NCBI RefSeq assembly: GCF_000295955.2
Contig: NZ_ALXE01000022.1
Span: 62,001-126,000, forward strand
Direction: 5' to 3'
Origin: Pantoea sp. A4
GTDB taxonomy: Bacteria; Pseudomonadota; Gammaproteobacteria; Enterobacterales; Enterobacteriaceae
Length of the DNA: 64,000 nucleotides
Part shown: positions 18,132-28,563 of the stretch, one piece after another
Numbering within the stretch: position 1 is the stretch's first letter
Layout of the letters: each line of letters begins with the position of its first letter
Made by a program: the position numbers and the translations under genes
Notes under the pieces: generated by a model
Databases searched by the model: none
Seen by the model: the letters and a program-made list of their open reading frames with translations, nothing else
What the model was told of the DNA's origin: nothing

Positions 18132-18296
18132 ATGAAAACACTACTCAAAAACTGGTTTGACAGTCTGCTGGTCACGCATGTGCGCGATGACGGGCACGAT
18201 GCTGAAGCTGTGTTAGATATTGAGTTGTTAATTCCGATTAGCCAACTTTATGGATTTGAGTATTATCCGGCGGTTCATCGCTATCATGAAAGATGA
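18132..18296 (+). CDS. Small orphan protein, 54 residues
   Basis: I do not recognise this protein. It begins MKTLLKNWFDSLLV and is acidic in the middle (RDDGHDAEAVLDIE), with a Tyr-rich tail (YGFEYYP). There is no signal peptide or clear membrane helix. The CGAGGAGACGAAC site before the ATG is an excellent ribosome-binding site and a terminator follows 28 bases after the stop, which supports real expression. An in-frame ATG at 18069 has no comparable site. Confidence 0.6.
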   Translation: MKTLLKNWFDSLLVTHVRDDGHDAEAVLDIELLIPISQLYGFEYYPAVHRYHER

Positions 18297-18323
18297 TGAC
18301 TGTTTAAGCATACCTGACCGCTG

Positions 18324-18358
18324 AAAGGCCCGCTCTCTGAGATGCGGGCCTTTTTTTA
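18324..18358 (+). terminator. Rho-independent terminator
   Basis: AAAGGCCCGC pairs with GCGGGCCTTT around a 10-base loop, ending in a T-run. It closes the transcript of the 54-residue orphan. Confidence 0.9.
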
Positions 18359-18503
18359 TTCCTGTTTTTTCCCGCCAGTCGCTTAGCGAAAAACCTACCG
18401 AATCTCACCGTTTCATTACGTTCATTTCTCAATGTATGCGAAGTGTGTTTTTCTCGTAAAGAAATGTATTTATTTCGGCAGCGGTGCGTGATAAAACAGG
18501 AAT

Positions 18504-18522
18504 ATAAATGATAATCATTATT
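18504..18522. promoter_or_regulatory. Fur box upstream of fiu
   Basis: The sequence ending GATAATCATTATT matches 15 of 19 positions of the Fur consensus; a partial second unit (TTATCATT) lies just downstream. It sits 110 bases before fiu, consistent with repression by Fe2+-Fur. Confidence 0.8.
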
Positions 18523-18631
18523 CTTATCATTTTAAGTCACCGGTCTGTGGTTTTGAGCTGATGCGTTGCATCGGTGCCAACAAGGCTGTGTGGAACTGAA
18601 AAAAAAACAATAAATTTGATGCGCATCGAAA

Positions 18632-20920
18632 ATGGAAAAAAATCGGAATTTACCTTTCAGTAGCTTTAACTCTTTAACCTTGTTTACTGGCCTGGCGATT
18701 GGTATGACGCCAGCCGCCGCCGCGCTCGCTGCTGACGCTAGCGCTAAAAACCAGGACAGTACCCTGGTGGTAGAGGCGGCAACGCCTTCACTGTATGCAC
18801 CGACCCACTCTTCGGACCCGAAGTTTACCCGCCCATTAGTGGATACCACCCGTACCATCACCGTGGTGCCAGAGCAGGTCATTAAAGATCAGGGCGTCAA
18901 TAACCTGACCGACGCGTTGAAAAACGTGCCAGGCGTTGGGGCGTTCTATGCCGGGGAGAACGGCAGTTCTACTACCGGTGATGCGGTTTATATGCGCGGT
19001 ATTGATACCTCCAACAGCATTTACGTTGATGGCGTGCGCGATATCGGCAGCGTAACGCGCGATACCTTTAACACCGAAAGTATTGAAGTGATCAAAGGCC
19101 CGGCTGGCACCGACTATGGTCGTAGTGCGCCGAGCGGCTCCATCAACATGATCAGCAAGCAGCCAACGCTGGATAACAGCCTGGATGCTTCCATTAGCGC
19201 GGGCAGCGCCTGGTTCCGTCGCGGCCTGCTGGATTACAACCAGGCCATCAACGACAACACCGCATTCCGTCTTAATCTGATGGGGCAGAAGTCCCATGAT
19301 GCCGGCCGTGGTGATGTCTCTAACGAACGCTACGGTGTCGCACCGTCCATCGCCTTTGGTCTGGATACCGCGACGCGCCTGTATGTGGATTACCTGCATG
19401 TGCATCAGCACAATACGCCAGATGGCGGTGTTCCAACCGTGGGACTGCCGGGCTACACCGCGCCTTCTGCTGGCACCGCAGCGCTGGGCAGCTCAGGCAA
19501 AGTTAACTCGCACAACTTCTACGGCACCGACTCTGATTTTGATAATTCAGATACGGATACCGCCACGATTCGCTTCGAGCACGACCTGACGCCAGACACC
19601 ACCATTCGTAACATCACCCGTTGGTCGCGCATTAAACAGCAATACATGCTGAGCGCATTTATGGGCGGTGCGACCAATATCACCCAGCCTGATCCCAACA
19701 ACGTGGATAGCTGGACCTTCTCGCGCAACATGAACCTGAAGGATGTCAGCAACCGTATCCTGACCAACCAGACCAACATCACGTCAAAATTCACGACCGC
19801 GGGTATTGGTCATGATGTGAGTGCAGGGGTTGAGTTTACGCGTGAGAACCAGACCAACTACGGCGTCAATGCGATTACCGCACCGGCGGTGAATATTTAT
19901 CACCCGGTCACGGACTTTACCGTGGGTGGTTTGACGCGTAACGGTGCTAACGCCAACGGCCAGACCGATACGGCGGGGATCTATGCGTTTGATACGCTGC
20001 AACTGACGCAGGACTTTGAGCTGAATGGCGGCATTCGTCTCGACAGTTACCACACCGAATATGACAGCGCCACCGCTTGTGGTGGTACGGGTCGCGGTGC
20101 GCTGGCGTGTCCGGCTGGCGTGGCAATCAACACACCGGTCACTACCGTTGATACGGCGAAGTCCGGTAACCTTGTGAACTGGAAAGCGGGTGCGTTGTAT
20201 CACCTGACGCGTAACGGCAACGTCTATGTTAACTACGCGGTTTCTCAGCAACCACCGGGTGGCAGCACCTTTGCCTTGGCCGCCAGCGGCTCTGGCAACA
20301 GCGCCAACCGTACTGACTTCCAGCCACAGCGTGCTAAAACCAGCGAAGTGGGCACCAAATGGCAGGTACTGGATAAGCGCCTGCTGCTGAACGCCACGCT
20401 GTTCCGTACTGACATCACCAACGAAGTCACTACCAACGACGATGGCACCTACTCCCAGTACGGCCGTAAGCGTGTTGAAGGTTATGAACTCTCGGCGCAG
20501 GGTAACATCACGCCAGACTGGCAGATTATCGCCGGGTACACTTTACAGCATGCGACAGTGCAAGAGGGGGCTAACACGGCTCAGGACGGCACCGATGGCC
20601 TGCCATACACGCCAAAACACGCCTTCTCACTGTGGACGCAGTATCAGGTCACGGACGCCCTTTCTGCCGGTGCAGGCGCGCGCTATGTGGGCAGCATGCA
20701 TCGTGGTACGGATGGCGCAGTGGGTACACCAGCGTACACCGAAGGCTACTGGGTGGCGGATGCCAAACTGGGCTACAAGGTGAACAACAACCTGGACCTG
20801 CAGCTCAACGTCTACAACGTGTTTGATACCAACTACGTTGCCTCAATTAACAAGAGCGGCTACCGTTATCATCCGGGTGAGCCACGTACGTTCCTGTTAA
20901 CGGCTAACGTACACTTCTGA
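18632..20920 (+). CDS. fiu: Catecholate siderophore receptor Fiu (TonB-dependent)
   Basis: Outer-membrane receptor for Fe3+ complexed to monomeric catecholates such as dihydroxybenzoylserine. 762 residues against 760 in E. coli, with near-identical landmarks: start MEKNRN, signal peptide ending about ALAA (residue 33), TonB-box region DSTLVVEA, plug domain [16 protein letters not shown] to PSGSINMIS, then the 22-strand barrel ending in an aromatic residue (ANVHF). Followed by ybiX as in E. coli. A terminator between the two genes suggests partly separate expression. Confidence 0.95.
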   Translation: MEKNRNLPFSSFNSLTLFTGLAIGMTPAAAALAADASAKNQDSTLVVEAATPSLYAPTHSSDPKFTRPLVDTTRTITVVPEQVIKDQGVNNLTDALKNVPGVGAFYAGENGSSTTGDAVYMRGIDTSNSIYVDGVRDIGSVTRDTFNTESIEVIKGPAGTDYGRSAPSGSINMISKQPTLDNSLDASISAGSAWFRRGLLDYNQAINDNTAFRLNLMGQKSHDAGRGDVSNERYGVAPSIAFGLDTATRLYVDYLHVHQHNTPDGGVPTVGLPGYTAPSAGTAALGSSGKVNSHNFYGTDSDFDNSDTDTATIRFEHDLTPDTTIRNITRWSRIKQQYMLSAFMGGATNITQPDPNNVDSWTFSRNMNLKDVSNRILTNQTNITSKFTTAGIGHDVSAGVEFTRENQTNYGVNAITAPAVNIYHPVTDFTVGGLTRNGANANGQTDTAGIYAFDTLQLTQDFELNGGIRLDSYHTEYDSATACGGTGRGALACPAGVAINTPVTTVDTAKSGNLVNWKAGALYHLTRNGNVYVNYAVSQQPPGGSTFALAASGSGNSANRTDFQPQRAKTSEVGTKWQVLDKRLLLNATLFRTDITNEVTTNDDGTYSQYGRKRVEGYELSAQGNITPDWQIIAGYTLQHATVQEGANTAQDGTDGLPYTPKHAFSLWTQYQVTDALSAGAGARYVGSMHRGTDGAVGTPAYTEGYWVADAKLGYKVNNNLDLQLNVYNVFDTNYVASINKSGYRYHPGEPRTFLLTANVHF

Positions 20921-20929
20921 TAGCACACC

Positions 20930-20958
20930 GGTGGGGCATTATAGCCCCACCTTTTATT
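20930..20958 (+). terminator. Terminator or attenuator between fiu and ybiX
   Basis: GGTGGGGC pairs with GCCCCACC around a six-base loop, followed by TTTTATTT. Confidence 0.8.
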
Positions 20959-20973
20959 TGCGAGACTTTCGTT

Positions 20974-21651
20974 ATGATGTATCACATTCCTGCTGTGCTC
21001 TCCGCCGAAGAAGTGGCTAACTTCCGCCAGCATATGCAACAAGCCAGTTGGATTGATGGTCGTGCGACGGTGGGTAACCAGGGCGCACAGGTCAAAAACA
21101 ACCAGCAAATCGATACCCGTACACCGTTATACGACGCGCTGCAAAAATCCGTATTGCAGGCGTTAAATAACAGCCCACTGTTCTTTGCCGCTGCGCTGCC
21201 ACGCACCATCTCCACCCCGTTGTTTAATCGCTATGAACAGGGTGAAACCTACGGTTTTCACGTTGATGGCGCGGTGCGTAATAATGGCGCAGCGGGCTGG
21301 ATGCGCACCGATCTCTCCGCCACGCTGTTTCTGAGCGAGCCAGACAGCTACGAAGGCGGCGAGTTGGTGATTGAAGACACCTATGGGCAGCATAAAGTGA
21401 AGTTACCGGCGGGCGATCTGGTGCTTTACCCTTCGAGCAGCCTGCACTGCGTCACCCCCGTGACTCAGGGCGCGCGTGTGGCTTCATTTCTCTGGATCCA
21501 GTCGATGATCCGCGATGACAAGCAGCGTGCGATGTTGTTTGAGTTGGATCGTAATATTCAGGGATTGAAGGGGAAATTTGGCGAAAGCGAAGAGATCTTG
21601 TCACTGCTGAATATGTATCACAACCTGCTGCGCAGCTGGAGCGAGTTGTAA
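20974..21651 (+). CDS. ybiX: PKHD-type Fe(II)/2-oxoglutarate hydroxylase YbiX
   Basis: 225-residue dioxygenase of the PiuC/YbiX group, regularly found beside fiu-type receptors. It shows the iron-binding HxD in GFHVDGAV (~residue 96), the distal His in SSLHCVTPV (~residue 157), and an Arg after it (GARVASF) that would bind 2-oxoglutarate. The natural substrate is not established; linkage to catecholate uptake suggests processing of siderophore or receptor. Positioned 15 bases after a terminator, so read-through or a local promoter is needed. Confidence 0.93.
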   Translation: MMYHIPAVLSAEEVANFRQHMQQASWIDGRATVGNQGAQVKNNQQIDTRTPLYDALQKSVLQALNNSPLFFAAALPRTISTPLFNRYEQGETYGFHVDGAVRNNGAAGWMRTDLSATLFLSEPDSYEGGELVIEDTYGQHKVKLPAGDLVLYPSSSLHCVTPVTQGARVASFLWIQSMIRDDKQRAMLFELDRNIQGLKGKFGESEEILSLLNMYHNLLRSWSEL

Positions 21652-21680
21652 GGCGGCGGGCCGCAGCCCACCGCACAGGA

Positions 21681-22862
21681 TTAACCCTGAACCTGTACCG
21701 CAGCCGCGCTGGCAACGGCGCGCTGGATAGCTTCATCGGTATCTGCGCCGGTTGCCAGCGCGACACCCAGACGACGCTGGCCTTCAATGGCAGGCTTGCC
21801 AAACAGACGCAGTTGCAGACCGGCTCCGGTCAGTGCCTGTTCCAGGCCAGAGAACTGCACGTTTTCGCTGTGCAACTGGGGCAGGATCACCGCTGAAGCG
21901 GCAGGGCCATACTGACGAATCCCGCCGACCGGCAGGCCGAGGAAGGCGCGCACATGCAGAGCAAACTCTGACAGATCTTGTGAAATCAGCGTAACCATGC
22001 CGGTATCGTGTGGGCGTGGAGAGACTTCACTGAAAATCACCTCGTCGCCGCAGACAAACAGCTCAACGCCAAACAGGCCAAAGCCGCCAAGGGCTTTAAC
22101 CACTTTTTCTGCGATGGCTTCTGCACGCTGCAACGCCAGGGCGCTCATCTGCTGTGGCTGCCAGGATTCGCGGTAGTCGCCATCTTCCTGACGGTGGCCG
22201 ATTGGCGCACAGAAGTGAATGCCGTCGACGGCATTGATGGTCAGCAAGGTAATCTCGAAATCAAACTTCACCACGCCTTCAACAATCACGCGTCCCGCTC
22301 CGGCACGTCCGCCTTGTTGAGCATATTCCCAGGCGCTTTCCAGCTGGCTGGCTTCACGGATAAAACTCTGCCCCTTGCCAGACGAGCTCATTACCGGCTT
22401 CACGATGCACGGGAAACCCATCGCCTCAGCGGCGGCAATGAAATTCTCTTTGCTGTCAGCAAACTGATAGGTAGAGGTTGGCAGCGCCAACTCTTCGGCG
22501 GCCAGACGACGGATGCCTTCGCGGTTCATGGTCAGGCGTGCAGCGCGTGCGGTTGGCACAACACGTTGGCCCTGTTGCTCCAGTTCCAGCAGCTTTTCGG
22601 TGGCAATGGCTTCAATTTCGGGTACGACGAAATCCGGTTTTTCGGCAGCGATGACCGCCGCCAGCGCTTCGCCATCCAACATATTGATGACGTGGCTACG
22701 GTGGGCAACATGCATTGCCGGGGCATCGGCGTAGCGATCCACTGCAATCACTTCCACACCTAAACGTTGGCACTCCAGCGCCACTTCTTTACCCAGCTCA
22801 CCCGAGCCTAATAACATCACACGCGTCGCCGCCGGACGCAGCGCAGTTCCAAGAATCGTCAT
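21681..22862 (-). CDS. purT: Formate-dependent phosphoribosylglycinamide formyltransferase
   Basis: Cytoplasmic ATP-grasp enzyme that makes formyl-GAR from GAR, formate and ATP, the folate-independent third step of purine synthesis. 393 residues, as expected (E. coli 392). The N-terminus [14 protein letters not shown] is the glycine-rich pre-ATP-grasp loop; SSSGKGQS and [10 protein letters not shown] are ATP-grasp landmarks. A perfect PurR box lies 38 bases upstream of its start. Confidence 0.96.
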   Translation of the reverse strand: MTILGTALRPAATRVMLLGSGELGKEVALECQRLGVEVIAVDRYADAPAMHVAHRSHVINMLDGEALAAVIAAEKPDFVVPEIEAIATEKLLELEQQGQRVVPTARAARLTMNREGIRRLAAEELALPTSTYQFADSKENFIAAAEAMGFPCIVKPVMSSSGKGQSFIREASQLESAWEYAQQGGRAGAGRVIVEGVVKFDFEITLLTINAVDGIHFCAPIGHRQEDGDYRESWQPQQMSALALQRAEAIAEKVVKALGGFGLFGVELFVCGDEVIFSEVSPRPHDTGMVTLISQDLSEFALHVRAFLGLPVGGIRQYGPAASAVILPQLHSENVQFSGLEQALTGAGLQLRLFGKPAIEGQRRLGVALATGADTDEAIQRAVASAAAVQVQG

Positions 22863-22899
22863 AAGTTCACCTGTCAGTCAAATTGCGCGCGCAGTATAT

Positions 22900-22915
22900 A
22901 CGAAAACGTTTGCGT
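22900..22915. promoter_or_regulatory. PurR operator in the purT promoter
   Basis: On the minus strand the site reads ACGCAAACGTTTTCGT, a perfect match to the PurR consensus, as known for E. coli purT. It sits in the divergent region with ptrB but closer to purT. Confidence 0.9.
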
Positions 22916-23038
22916 TCTCATCCTTAGCGACGTAGCTCACGCGAAATGTGCGCTTTGCCCACGGAGTTAGTGTTGCGGCTTGGCTTCTGACGCAGTAAAT
23001 GCCACGCTTAAGAAAATTTCTTCAGGGAGAAGAGCATC

Positions 23039-25099
23039 ATGGCACCTCCAGTGGCAAAAAAAGTCCCGTACGAACTCCACCTGCACGGTGAAACCCGCAT
23101 TGACGATTATTACTGGCTGCGGGACGACAAACGTGAAGACCCGGAAATTCTCGATCACCTGCGCGCTGAGAACAGCTACGGCAAACAGGTTCTGGCAACG
23201 CAGCAGCCGCTGCAAAATCGGGTGCTGAAGGAGATTATCGATCGCCTGCCGCCGCAGGATCACTCGGTGCCCTATGTGAAGAATGGTTACCGCTATCAGA
23301 GCCGTTATGAGCAGGGCGATGAGTATGCGGCGTTCTATCGCCAGCCCGCCGCCAGCGCTGAGTCCGACGAGTGGACACTGCTGCTGGACTCCAACCAGCG
23401 TGCCTCGCACAGTGAGTTTTACACTCTGGGTAGCCTGCACGTTAGCCCGGATAACCAGGTCATTGCGTTGGCGGAAGATTTTCTGTCCCGCCGCCAGTTT
23501 GGCATTCGTTTTCGCAACCTGGAGAGTGGGAGCTGGTATCCCGAAGTGTTAAGCGATGCCTCCTCCAGCTTTGCCTGGGCGAATGACTCGCGCACCCTCT
23601 ACTACGTGCGCAAACATGAGCAGACGCTGTTGCCCTATCAGGTGTGGCGACATGAACTCGGCTCGCCGCAAAGTAGCGATCAGCTGGTGTATGAAGAAGA
23701 GGACGACACCTTTTACGTCAGCCTGCATAAAACCACCTCAGAACACTTTATTCTGATTGCGCTCTACAGCACCACCTCCAGCGAAATTCAGCTGATTGAT
23801 GCGGAGTACCCGGATGCGCAGCCACAGGTGTTCTGCCCACGCCGCCGCGATCACGAATACAGCCTCGATCACTACGATCATCACTTCTATATTCGATCCA
23901 ACCGTGAAGGTAAGAACTTCGGTCTGTATCGCACCCGCTGGCTGGCGGAAAACCGCTGGGAAGCGCTGATTGCCCCGCGCGATAACGTGGTACTGGAAGA
24001 CTTCCAGCTGTTCCGCCACTGGTACGTGGTGGAAGAGCGTCAGCGCGGGTTGACCAGCCTGCGCCGTATTAACTGGCAAACCGGGGAAGAGGTGGGTCTC
24101 GCCTTTGACGACCCGACTTACGTCACCTGGCTGGCCTACAATCCCACGCCGGAGAGCGATAAGCTGCGTTATGGCTACTCCTCCATGACCATGCCCTCAA
24201 CGCTGTTTGAACTGGATATGGCAACCGGTGAGCGAGTCATCCTCAAACAGACGCGGGTCGGCAACTTCAACAGTGATGATTACAAAAGTGAACACCACTG
24301 GATTACGGTGCGTGATGGTACCGAAGTGCCGGTTTCGCTGGTTTATCATCGCCAGCATTTCCAACAGGGCAAAAACCCGATGCTGGTGTACGGCTACGGT
24401 GCCTACGGCAGCAGCATGGATGCGGATTTCAGCACCAGCCGTCTCAGCCTGCTCGATCGTGGTTTTATTTATGTGCTGGTGAATGTCCGTGGTGGTGGGG
24501 AACTCGGGCAGCAGTGGTACGACGATGGCCGTCTGTACAACAAGCAAAACAGTTTTAACGACTTTATTGATGTGACGCAGGCGCTGGTGGCGCAGGGTTA
24601 CGGTGCGCCGGATCAGCTCTATGCGATGGGCGGCAGCGCGGGCGGTTTGCTGATGGGCGCGGTGATCAACCAGGCCCCGGAGCTGTTTAACGGCGTGGTG
24701 GCGCAGGTGCCGTTTGTTGACGTGCTCACCACCATGCTGGATGAGAGTATTCCGCTCACCACCGGGGAATATGATGAGTGGGGCAACCCCGAGCAGGAGT
24801 CCTTCTATCGCTACATCCGCCAGTACAGCCCGTATGACAACATCGAGGCAAAAGCCTATCCGCATCTGCTGGTGACCACCGGGTTACATGATTCTCAGGT
24901 GCAATACTGGGAGCCTGCCAAGTGGGTGGCGAAGCTGCGTGAATTGAAAACCGATGACAATCTGTTGCTGCTGTGCACCGATATGGATTCCGGTCACGGC
25001 GGAAAATCGGGGCGTTTCAAAGCGTATGAAGGCGTCGCGATGGAGTTCACCTTCCTGATTGCGCTGGCGCAGGGTGTGCTGAGCGGCACCAGCGCCTGA
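23039..25099 (+). CDS. ptrB: Oligopeptidase B (protease II)
   Basis: Cytoplasmic serine peptidase of the prolyl-oligopeptidase family (S9A) cutting after Arg or Lys in short peptides. 686 residues, identical in length to E. coli PtrB. The N-terminal beta-propeller is followed by the hydrolase domain, with nucleophile GGSAGG near residue 534, catalytic Asp region TTGLHDSQV near 620 and catalytic His in DSGHGG near 654. An AGGGAGAAG ribosome site precedes the ATG. Convergent with exoX. Confidence 0.95.
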   Translation: MAPPVAKKVPYELHLHGETRIDDYYWLRDDKREDPEILDHLRAENSYGKQVLATQQPLQNRVLKEIIDRLPPQDHSVPYVKNGYRYQSRYEQGDEYAAFYRQPAASAESDEWTLLLDSNQRASHSEFYTLGSLHVSPDNQVIALAEDFLSRRQFGIRFRNLESGSWYPEVLSDASSSFAWANDSRTLYYVRKHEQTLLPYQVWRHELGSPQSSDQLVYEEEDDTFYVSLHKTTSEHFILIALYSTTSSEIQLIDAEYPDAQPQVFCPRRRDHEYSLDHYDHHFYIRSNREGKNFGLYRTRWLAENRWEALIAPRDNVVLEDFQLFRHWYVVEERQRGLTSLRRINWQTGEEVGLAFDDPTYVTWLAYNPTPESDKLRYGYSSMTMPSTLFELDMATGERVILKQTRVGNFNSDDYKSEHHWITVRDGTEVPVSLVYHRQHFQQGKNPMLVYGYGAYGSSMDADFSTSRLSLLDRGFIYVLVNVRGGGELGQQWYDDGRLYNKQNSFNDFIDVTQALVAQGYGAPDQLYAMGGSAGGLLMGAVINQAPELFNGVVAQVPFVDVLTTMLDESIPLTTGEYDEWGNPEQESFYRYIRQYSPYDNIEAKAYPHLLVTTGLHDSQVQYWEPAKWVAKLRELKTDDNLLLLCTDMDSGHGGKSGRFKAYEGVAMEFTFLIALAQGVLSGTSA

Positions 25100-25103
25100 C
25101 AGC

Positions 25104-25124
25104 AAAAACCGCCCGAAGGGGCGG
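25104..25124 (-). terminator. Terminator of the holE-exoX transcript
   Basis: On the minus strand CCGCCC/GGGCGG form a 6-bp stem with a CTTC loop immediately after the exoX stop, followed by TTTTTG. Confidence 0.8.
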
Positions 25125-25796
25125 TTACTCTTCCGTTTTACTGAGGTGTTTGCGTAGCGCCTGACGCAACGGCGGGCGCAAATCACTGACGTTATCCAGC
25201 ATCCAACGCAGGTAGCCCGGATCTTTGCGGGCCACCACGGCAATGCTTTGACCGCGATACTTGCCAAACGGCAGCACGTCACCCTGAGCGGCCGCAGGTT
25301 GGCTGCGCGTGACCAGCTGTTGTGCATCCCAACCCGAGGTTTCCAGAATGCGGATCAGCAGGGCGGCGGTGACATAGCAGTCATACAGCGCGCGGTGAGC
25401 ATGGAGATCCGCCGGGGGAGTGACGTCGAGTTTCAGGCTGTGGCGCAGCGCCTGGTTACCGTATTTAATCCCCGGCCAGAGCTGACGCGCCAGCATCATG
25501 GTACAAATCCATTCACCGGGCATTTCAGGCAACATGCGACGGTCAAAACTGGCGTTATGCGCGACATAAAAGGCGCTGCCATGATAGCGGGGGATTACCA
25601 CTTCAATCGGCGGTTTGCCTGCCACCATCGCTTCAGTGATTCTGTGTACCGCCATCGCTTCCCGGCTGATAGGGCGGTCGGGTAGCACCAGATCGCTCAT
25701 TGGGTTAATGATGCGCCCATCAATCACATCCACAGAGGCAACTTCAACCACGCCACCCTGTAAACCGCAGGTTTCGGTATCAATAATGCGGAACAT
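25125..25796 (-). CDS. exoX: Exodeoxyribonuclease X
   Basis: 3'-5' exonuclease of the DnaQ superfamily acting in mismatch repair and recombination. 223 residues against 220 in E. coli. Exo I motif FRIIDTETCG at the N-terminus, Exo II in FYVAHNASFDRR (~residue 85) and Exo III in LHAHRALYDCYVT (~residue 140), the HxAxxD form of DEDDh enzymes. It lies 3 bases after holE, so the two are co-transcribed, and faces ptrB as in E. coli. Confidence 0.95.
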   Translation of the reverse strand: MFRIIDTETCGLQGGVVEVASVDVIDGRIINPMSDLVLPDRPISREAMAVHRITEAMVAGKPPIEVVIPRYHGSAFYVAHNASFDRRMLPEMPGEWICTMMLARQLWPGIKYGNQALRHSLKLDVTPPADLHAHRALYDCYVTAALLIRILETSGWDAQQLVTRSQPAAAQGDVLPFGKYRGQSIAVVARKDPGYLRWMLDNVSDLRPPLRQALRKHLSKTEE

Positions 25797-25799
25797 GGC

Positions 25800-26030
25800 T
25801 TACTTCTGCTTCGGTTCGTAAGGAAGACGCGATAAGGAGAGGGAGGCCTGGCGGTAGTGCATCAGACGCTGACGAAACCATTCCCGTAGTGCCGCAGGCT
25901 GATCGTTTTCGACCTGTTCGGCAATTACCGGCATATTGTATCGTTCTTTGAATGCCACCCCGGCCGCAGCCAGATCGACATTCACTTTATCTTTCTCTTC
26001 CTGGGACAAAAGGGCGAGATTGAGGTTCAT
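25800..26030 (-). CDS. holE: DNA polymerase III theta subunit
   Basis: 76-residue theta subunit that binds and stabilises the epsilon proofreading exonuclease. The core [19 protein letters not shown] and the C-terminal LSRLPYEPK are as in E. coli HolE, also 76 residues. The ATG at 26030, preceded by CAGGAGAACAGC on the minus strand, is chosen over a longer reading frame from 26195, whose extra 55 residues have no family counterpart. Confidence 0.95.
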   Translation of the reverse strand: MNLNLALLSQEEKDKVNVDLAAAGVAFKERYNMPVIAEQVENDQPAALREWFRQRLMHYRQASLSLSRLPYEPKQK

Positions 26031-26187
26031 GCTGTTCTCCTGATATTGAACGGCAAAAGTAATGGTTTCCCGAGCCGGGATCAAGCGCTGTGCACCGCAT
26101 TGTGTGCCCTCGACACCGCTTAACGGGGAGCGTATGCTGGCCGCCATTGATAATGAGGCCATTTTTATAAGCCGAAGAGGAAGCCGG

Positions 26188-27063
26188 TTGACCACCTTAT
26201 GGATTGTGCTGCGAGCGCTGCACTTTTTAGCGCTGATTTTGCTGGTGGGCAGTGCATTCTACACTGCCTTGCTTGCCCCGGTGCGTTTGCGTCCCTGGCT
26301 GGCGCAGCGTTTGCGCCCGCTGCTGCTTAGCTGTAGTGCGATAAGCGTAGCGAGTGCCGTTGCGATGGCGCTGGTACAAACCGCACTGATGAGCGGGGAC
26401 TGGCGCAGTATCGGTGATATATCGGTGTGGCAGGCGGTGCGGTCAACGCGTTTTGGTCTCGCCTGGCAGTGGGAAATCGGTTTCAGTTTGCTTGGGCTGC
26501 TGGTGTGGCGACTGCGTGGATTACCGCGTCAGCAAGGTTTGCTGGTGGCGGGACTGCTCCAGCTGATGCCGTTGGCGTGGATTGGTCATGCGGCCATGCA
26601 CGATGGTTTGTTAGGGATTTTCCACCAGATGAACCAGACGCTGCATTTGGTGAGCGTCTCTTTCTGGGCCGGTGGCCTGTTGCCGCTGCTGCTGTTGATG
26701 CGTGATGCGCGACACATGGAAAAGCGCATCGATGCCATTCGTGCCATGATGCGCTTCTCGCGTTATGGTCATCTGGCCGTGGCAATGGCGCTTTGTACCG
26801 GTACCATCGATACCATGTTGATCGTCGGTCCGCCGTTCCTCTGGACGTTTAATAGCTACATCGCGCTGCTGCTGTTGAAGATTTTACTGGTCAGCCTGAT
26901 GGTGTCGATTGCGGTGTATAACCGTTATTACCTGGTGCCGCAATTCCACGAGGCTGGCAGCCGTAGCCCGCAACTTTTTTTACGCCTGACGCAATATGAA
27001 TTGCTGTTGTCGTTAGGCGTGGTAGGTCTGGTGAGTGTGTTTGCCACTCTGACGCCGACCTGA
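26188..27063 (+). CDS. yebZ: Copper homeostasis membrane protein CopD/YebZ
   Basis: Inner-membrane protein of the CopD family, about 8 helices, thought to move copper across the membrane or take part in its oxidation. With a TTG start at 26188 the protein has 291 residues (E. coli YebZ 290) and begins with the matching [17 protein letters not shown] stands 7-11 bases before the TTG. Longer forms starting at 26062 or 26134 would add residues without a family match. Conserved His occur in GHAAMHDG and MNQTLHLV. The copC-like yobA gene that precedes yebZ in E. coli is absent here. Confidence 0.85.
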   Translation: MTTLWIVLRALHFLALILLVGSAFYTALLAPVRLRPWLAQRLRPLLLSCSAISVASAVAMALVQTALMSGDWRSIGDISVWQAVRSTRFGLAWQWEIGFSLLGLLVWRLRGLPRQQGLLVAGLLQLMPLAWIGHAAMHDGLLGIFHQMNQTLHLVSVSFWAGGLLPLLLLMRDARHMEKRIDAIRAMMRFSRYGHLAVAMALCTGTIDTMLIVGPPFLWTFNSYIALLLLKILLVSLMVSIAVYNRYYLVPQFHEAGSRSPQLFLRLTQYELLLSLGVVGLVSVFATLTPT

Positions 27064-27098
27064 GATTTCACTGGTACGTTTTAAGAAGGAAAGCTGTT

Positions 27099-27443
27099 TT
27101 GCTGAAGAAAGCCCTCCCTGCAATCCTGTTACTTTCGCTGTGTGGTCAGGCCATGGCCGCTGAGATCATCACCGTGAGTCGTTTTGAGATTGGCAAAGAC
27201 AAATGGCCGTTGACGCGCGAAGAGATCATGCTGAGCTGCGAGAAAAGCGGTGCGATGTTCGCCATTAATGATGGCACCCTGGTGCAATACCCACTAAATG
27301 ACCTAGCCGAAGCCCAGGTTAAGTCGCACCAGTCCAACGGCAAGCCGATCAGCATTATCCAGCGCGATGATCCCAATCATCCCTGCCAGAAAATGAGCCT
27401 GCAACCGCTGATCGAACGCACTCAGAAGCTGTGCGCTAACTAA
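27099..27443 (+). CDS. yebY: YebY family protein (DUF2511), secreted
   Basis: 114-residue periplasmic protein with a Sec signal peptide ([18 protein letters not shown], cleavage after residue 20) and two Cys pairs likely to form disulfides (LSCEKSG and PCQK / LCAN). It follows yebZ by 35 bases, as in E. coli, implying a copper-related role, though function is unproven. It uses a TTG start, backed by AAGAAGGAAAG at 27084-27093. Confidence 0.88.
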   Translation: MLKKALPAILLLSLCGQAMAAEIITVSRFEIGKDKWPLTREEIMLSCEKSGAMFAINDGTLVQYPLNDLAEAQVKSHQSNGKPISIIQRDDPNHPCQKMSLQPLIERTQKLCAN

Positions 27444-27456
27444 GTTTCCTCTATCC

Positions 27457-27480
27457 CGGTGTGGCACGCCAGCCACACCG
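27457..27480 (+). terminator. Terminator after yebY
   Basis: CGGTGTGG pairs with CCACACCG around an eight-base loop, followed by TTTCAA. Confidence 0.65.
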
Positions 27481-27586
27481 TTTCAACCTCAGATTTCTGC
27501 CATTGCGATCACAAATCGTTCAGCTTTCCCCCTCACACCACGCCCATTGCTGGCAAAACCCCGCAGCTGTTCTACCCTTAAATAAC

Positions 27587-27685
27587 CAGGCGTAACCGCC
27601 TGCATTAATGCCAACTTTTAGCGCACGGCTCTCCAAGAGCCATTTCCCTGGACCGAATACAGGAATCGTATTCGGTCTTTTTTTT
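27587..27685 (+). ncRNA. sdsR: SdsR (RyeB) small RNA
   Basis: The tract containing GCCTGCATTAATGCCAAC, then TTTTAGCGCACGGCTCTC and the terminator stem GACCGAATAC/GTATTCGGTC with a T-run is essentially E. coli SdsR, in the same place (beside yebY). SdsR is a sigma-S-dependent Hfq RNA that represses targets such as ompD, tolC and mutS in E. coli or Salmonella. A sigma-S-like -10 element CTACCCTTAA sits about 8 bases upstream of the likely 5' end. The 5' boundary is accurate to a few bases only. Confidence 0.92.
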
Positions 27686-27753
27686 CTCACCGCTCAACAT
27701 CAATAACTTATCAAATTATCAATGAGTTATTTACCATCCTGTTACACTGAGTT

Positions 27754-28020
27754 CTACCTTGGTGTCATTTCCGCCGCCACTTTGTCGCCATTTTTGGCGT
27801 CCGTAGTGGGCAGAGGATTACAGTGAATCGAATCTTTGAGATGACCAGGCGAGAAGTGGGCATAACGCATGGTTACGCTCATGTCCGAGTGCCCAAGGAT
27901 GCACCGCAGTACCACTATGTTACCACCGGCCATCATAATGCGGCATACGAAACTATGGCGCAGCACGTGGCTCATTTCGAGCTGTATGGTTTTCAGCAGT
28001 TGCGTGCACTCAATCAGCGT
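27754..28020 (-). pseudogene. P2-like phage integrase, C-terminal fragment
   Basis: The translation holds the catalytic end of a tyrosine recombinase: HVLRHSF (HxxR box), GNIVVLRCILGHSDMSVT, and MRYAHFSP with the nucleophilic Tyr. Wording is that of P2-group integrases. Only about the last 80 residues remain; upstream the frame runs straight into a gpV remnant, so a deletion fused two phage genes. It ends 69 bases after the SdsR terminator, which suggests the attachment site lay at or near that terminator. Confidence 0.8.
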
Positions 28021-28386
28021 GGAACTGAGCAGTACCATCAGCGCGTCGGTCGCTGCTTCATGCTCCATTACCTCACCGTCAGGGGATAAGCTGTGTAGCG
28101 CATCGGCTGATGTAGTAGAGGGGGGATTATCATAAGGGAAAATGCTAAGCACAAAGCCGGTATCAAGTTCGCCACCGAGGTACAACACGAGCACCTTATA
28201 ACCCACAGGCAGCGCATTCCACGAACGGGTTTATCCAGCAAGAGCGGTGAGCCAATTAAGCCAGCCGGTTGTGTTTTTTCCTGAACCCACACGGCATAAC
28301 TCGCCGTCCAGTTTTACGACGGACACGGTTCCGATATGAATCAGGTTGTGCAACGGGCGCAGAATTTCGGAGAGTTGTTCGTTCAT
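28021..28386 (-). pseudogene. P2-like baseplate assembly protein V remnant with internal stop
   Basis: Read from ATG 28386 on the minus strand the frame gives MNEQLSEILRPLHNLI, then TGWLNWLTALAG, a TAA at 28231-28233, and continues in the same frame with GYKVLVLYLGGELDTGFVL and ADALHSLSPDGEVMEHE. This is the N-terminal ~120 residues of P2 GpV (membrane-puncturing spike) with one nonsense codon and the spike end replaced by the integrase fragment. Clearly inactive. Confidence 0.8.
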
Positions 28387-28563
28387 GTAATTATAATGAT
28401 GATTTCATCATAACTCCTGCAATCAGTAATCGCTTACTCATTCACTAGCGAATAACACCTAATTATAAAGAGTATTTATTCAAAACTTCTTGATGGTTCT
28501 TTAGTGTGTCTGGTAATTTTAATCTCCGCACAGGATGATGATAAACTCATGGAGGCAAAGAAA

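Noticed and set aside
22008-22763. 251-residue plus-strand frame
   Set aside because: Antisense to purT with His/Gln-rich meaningless sequence; no start signal.
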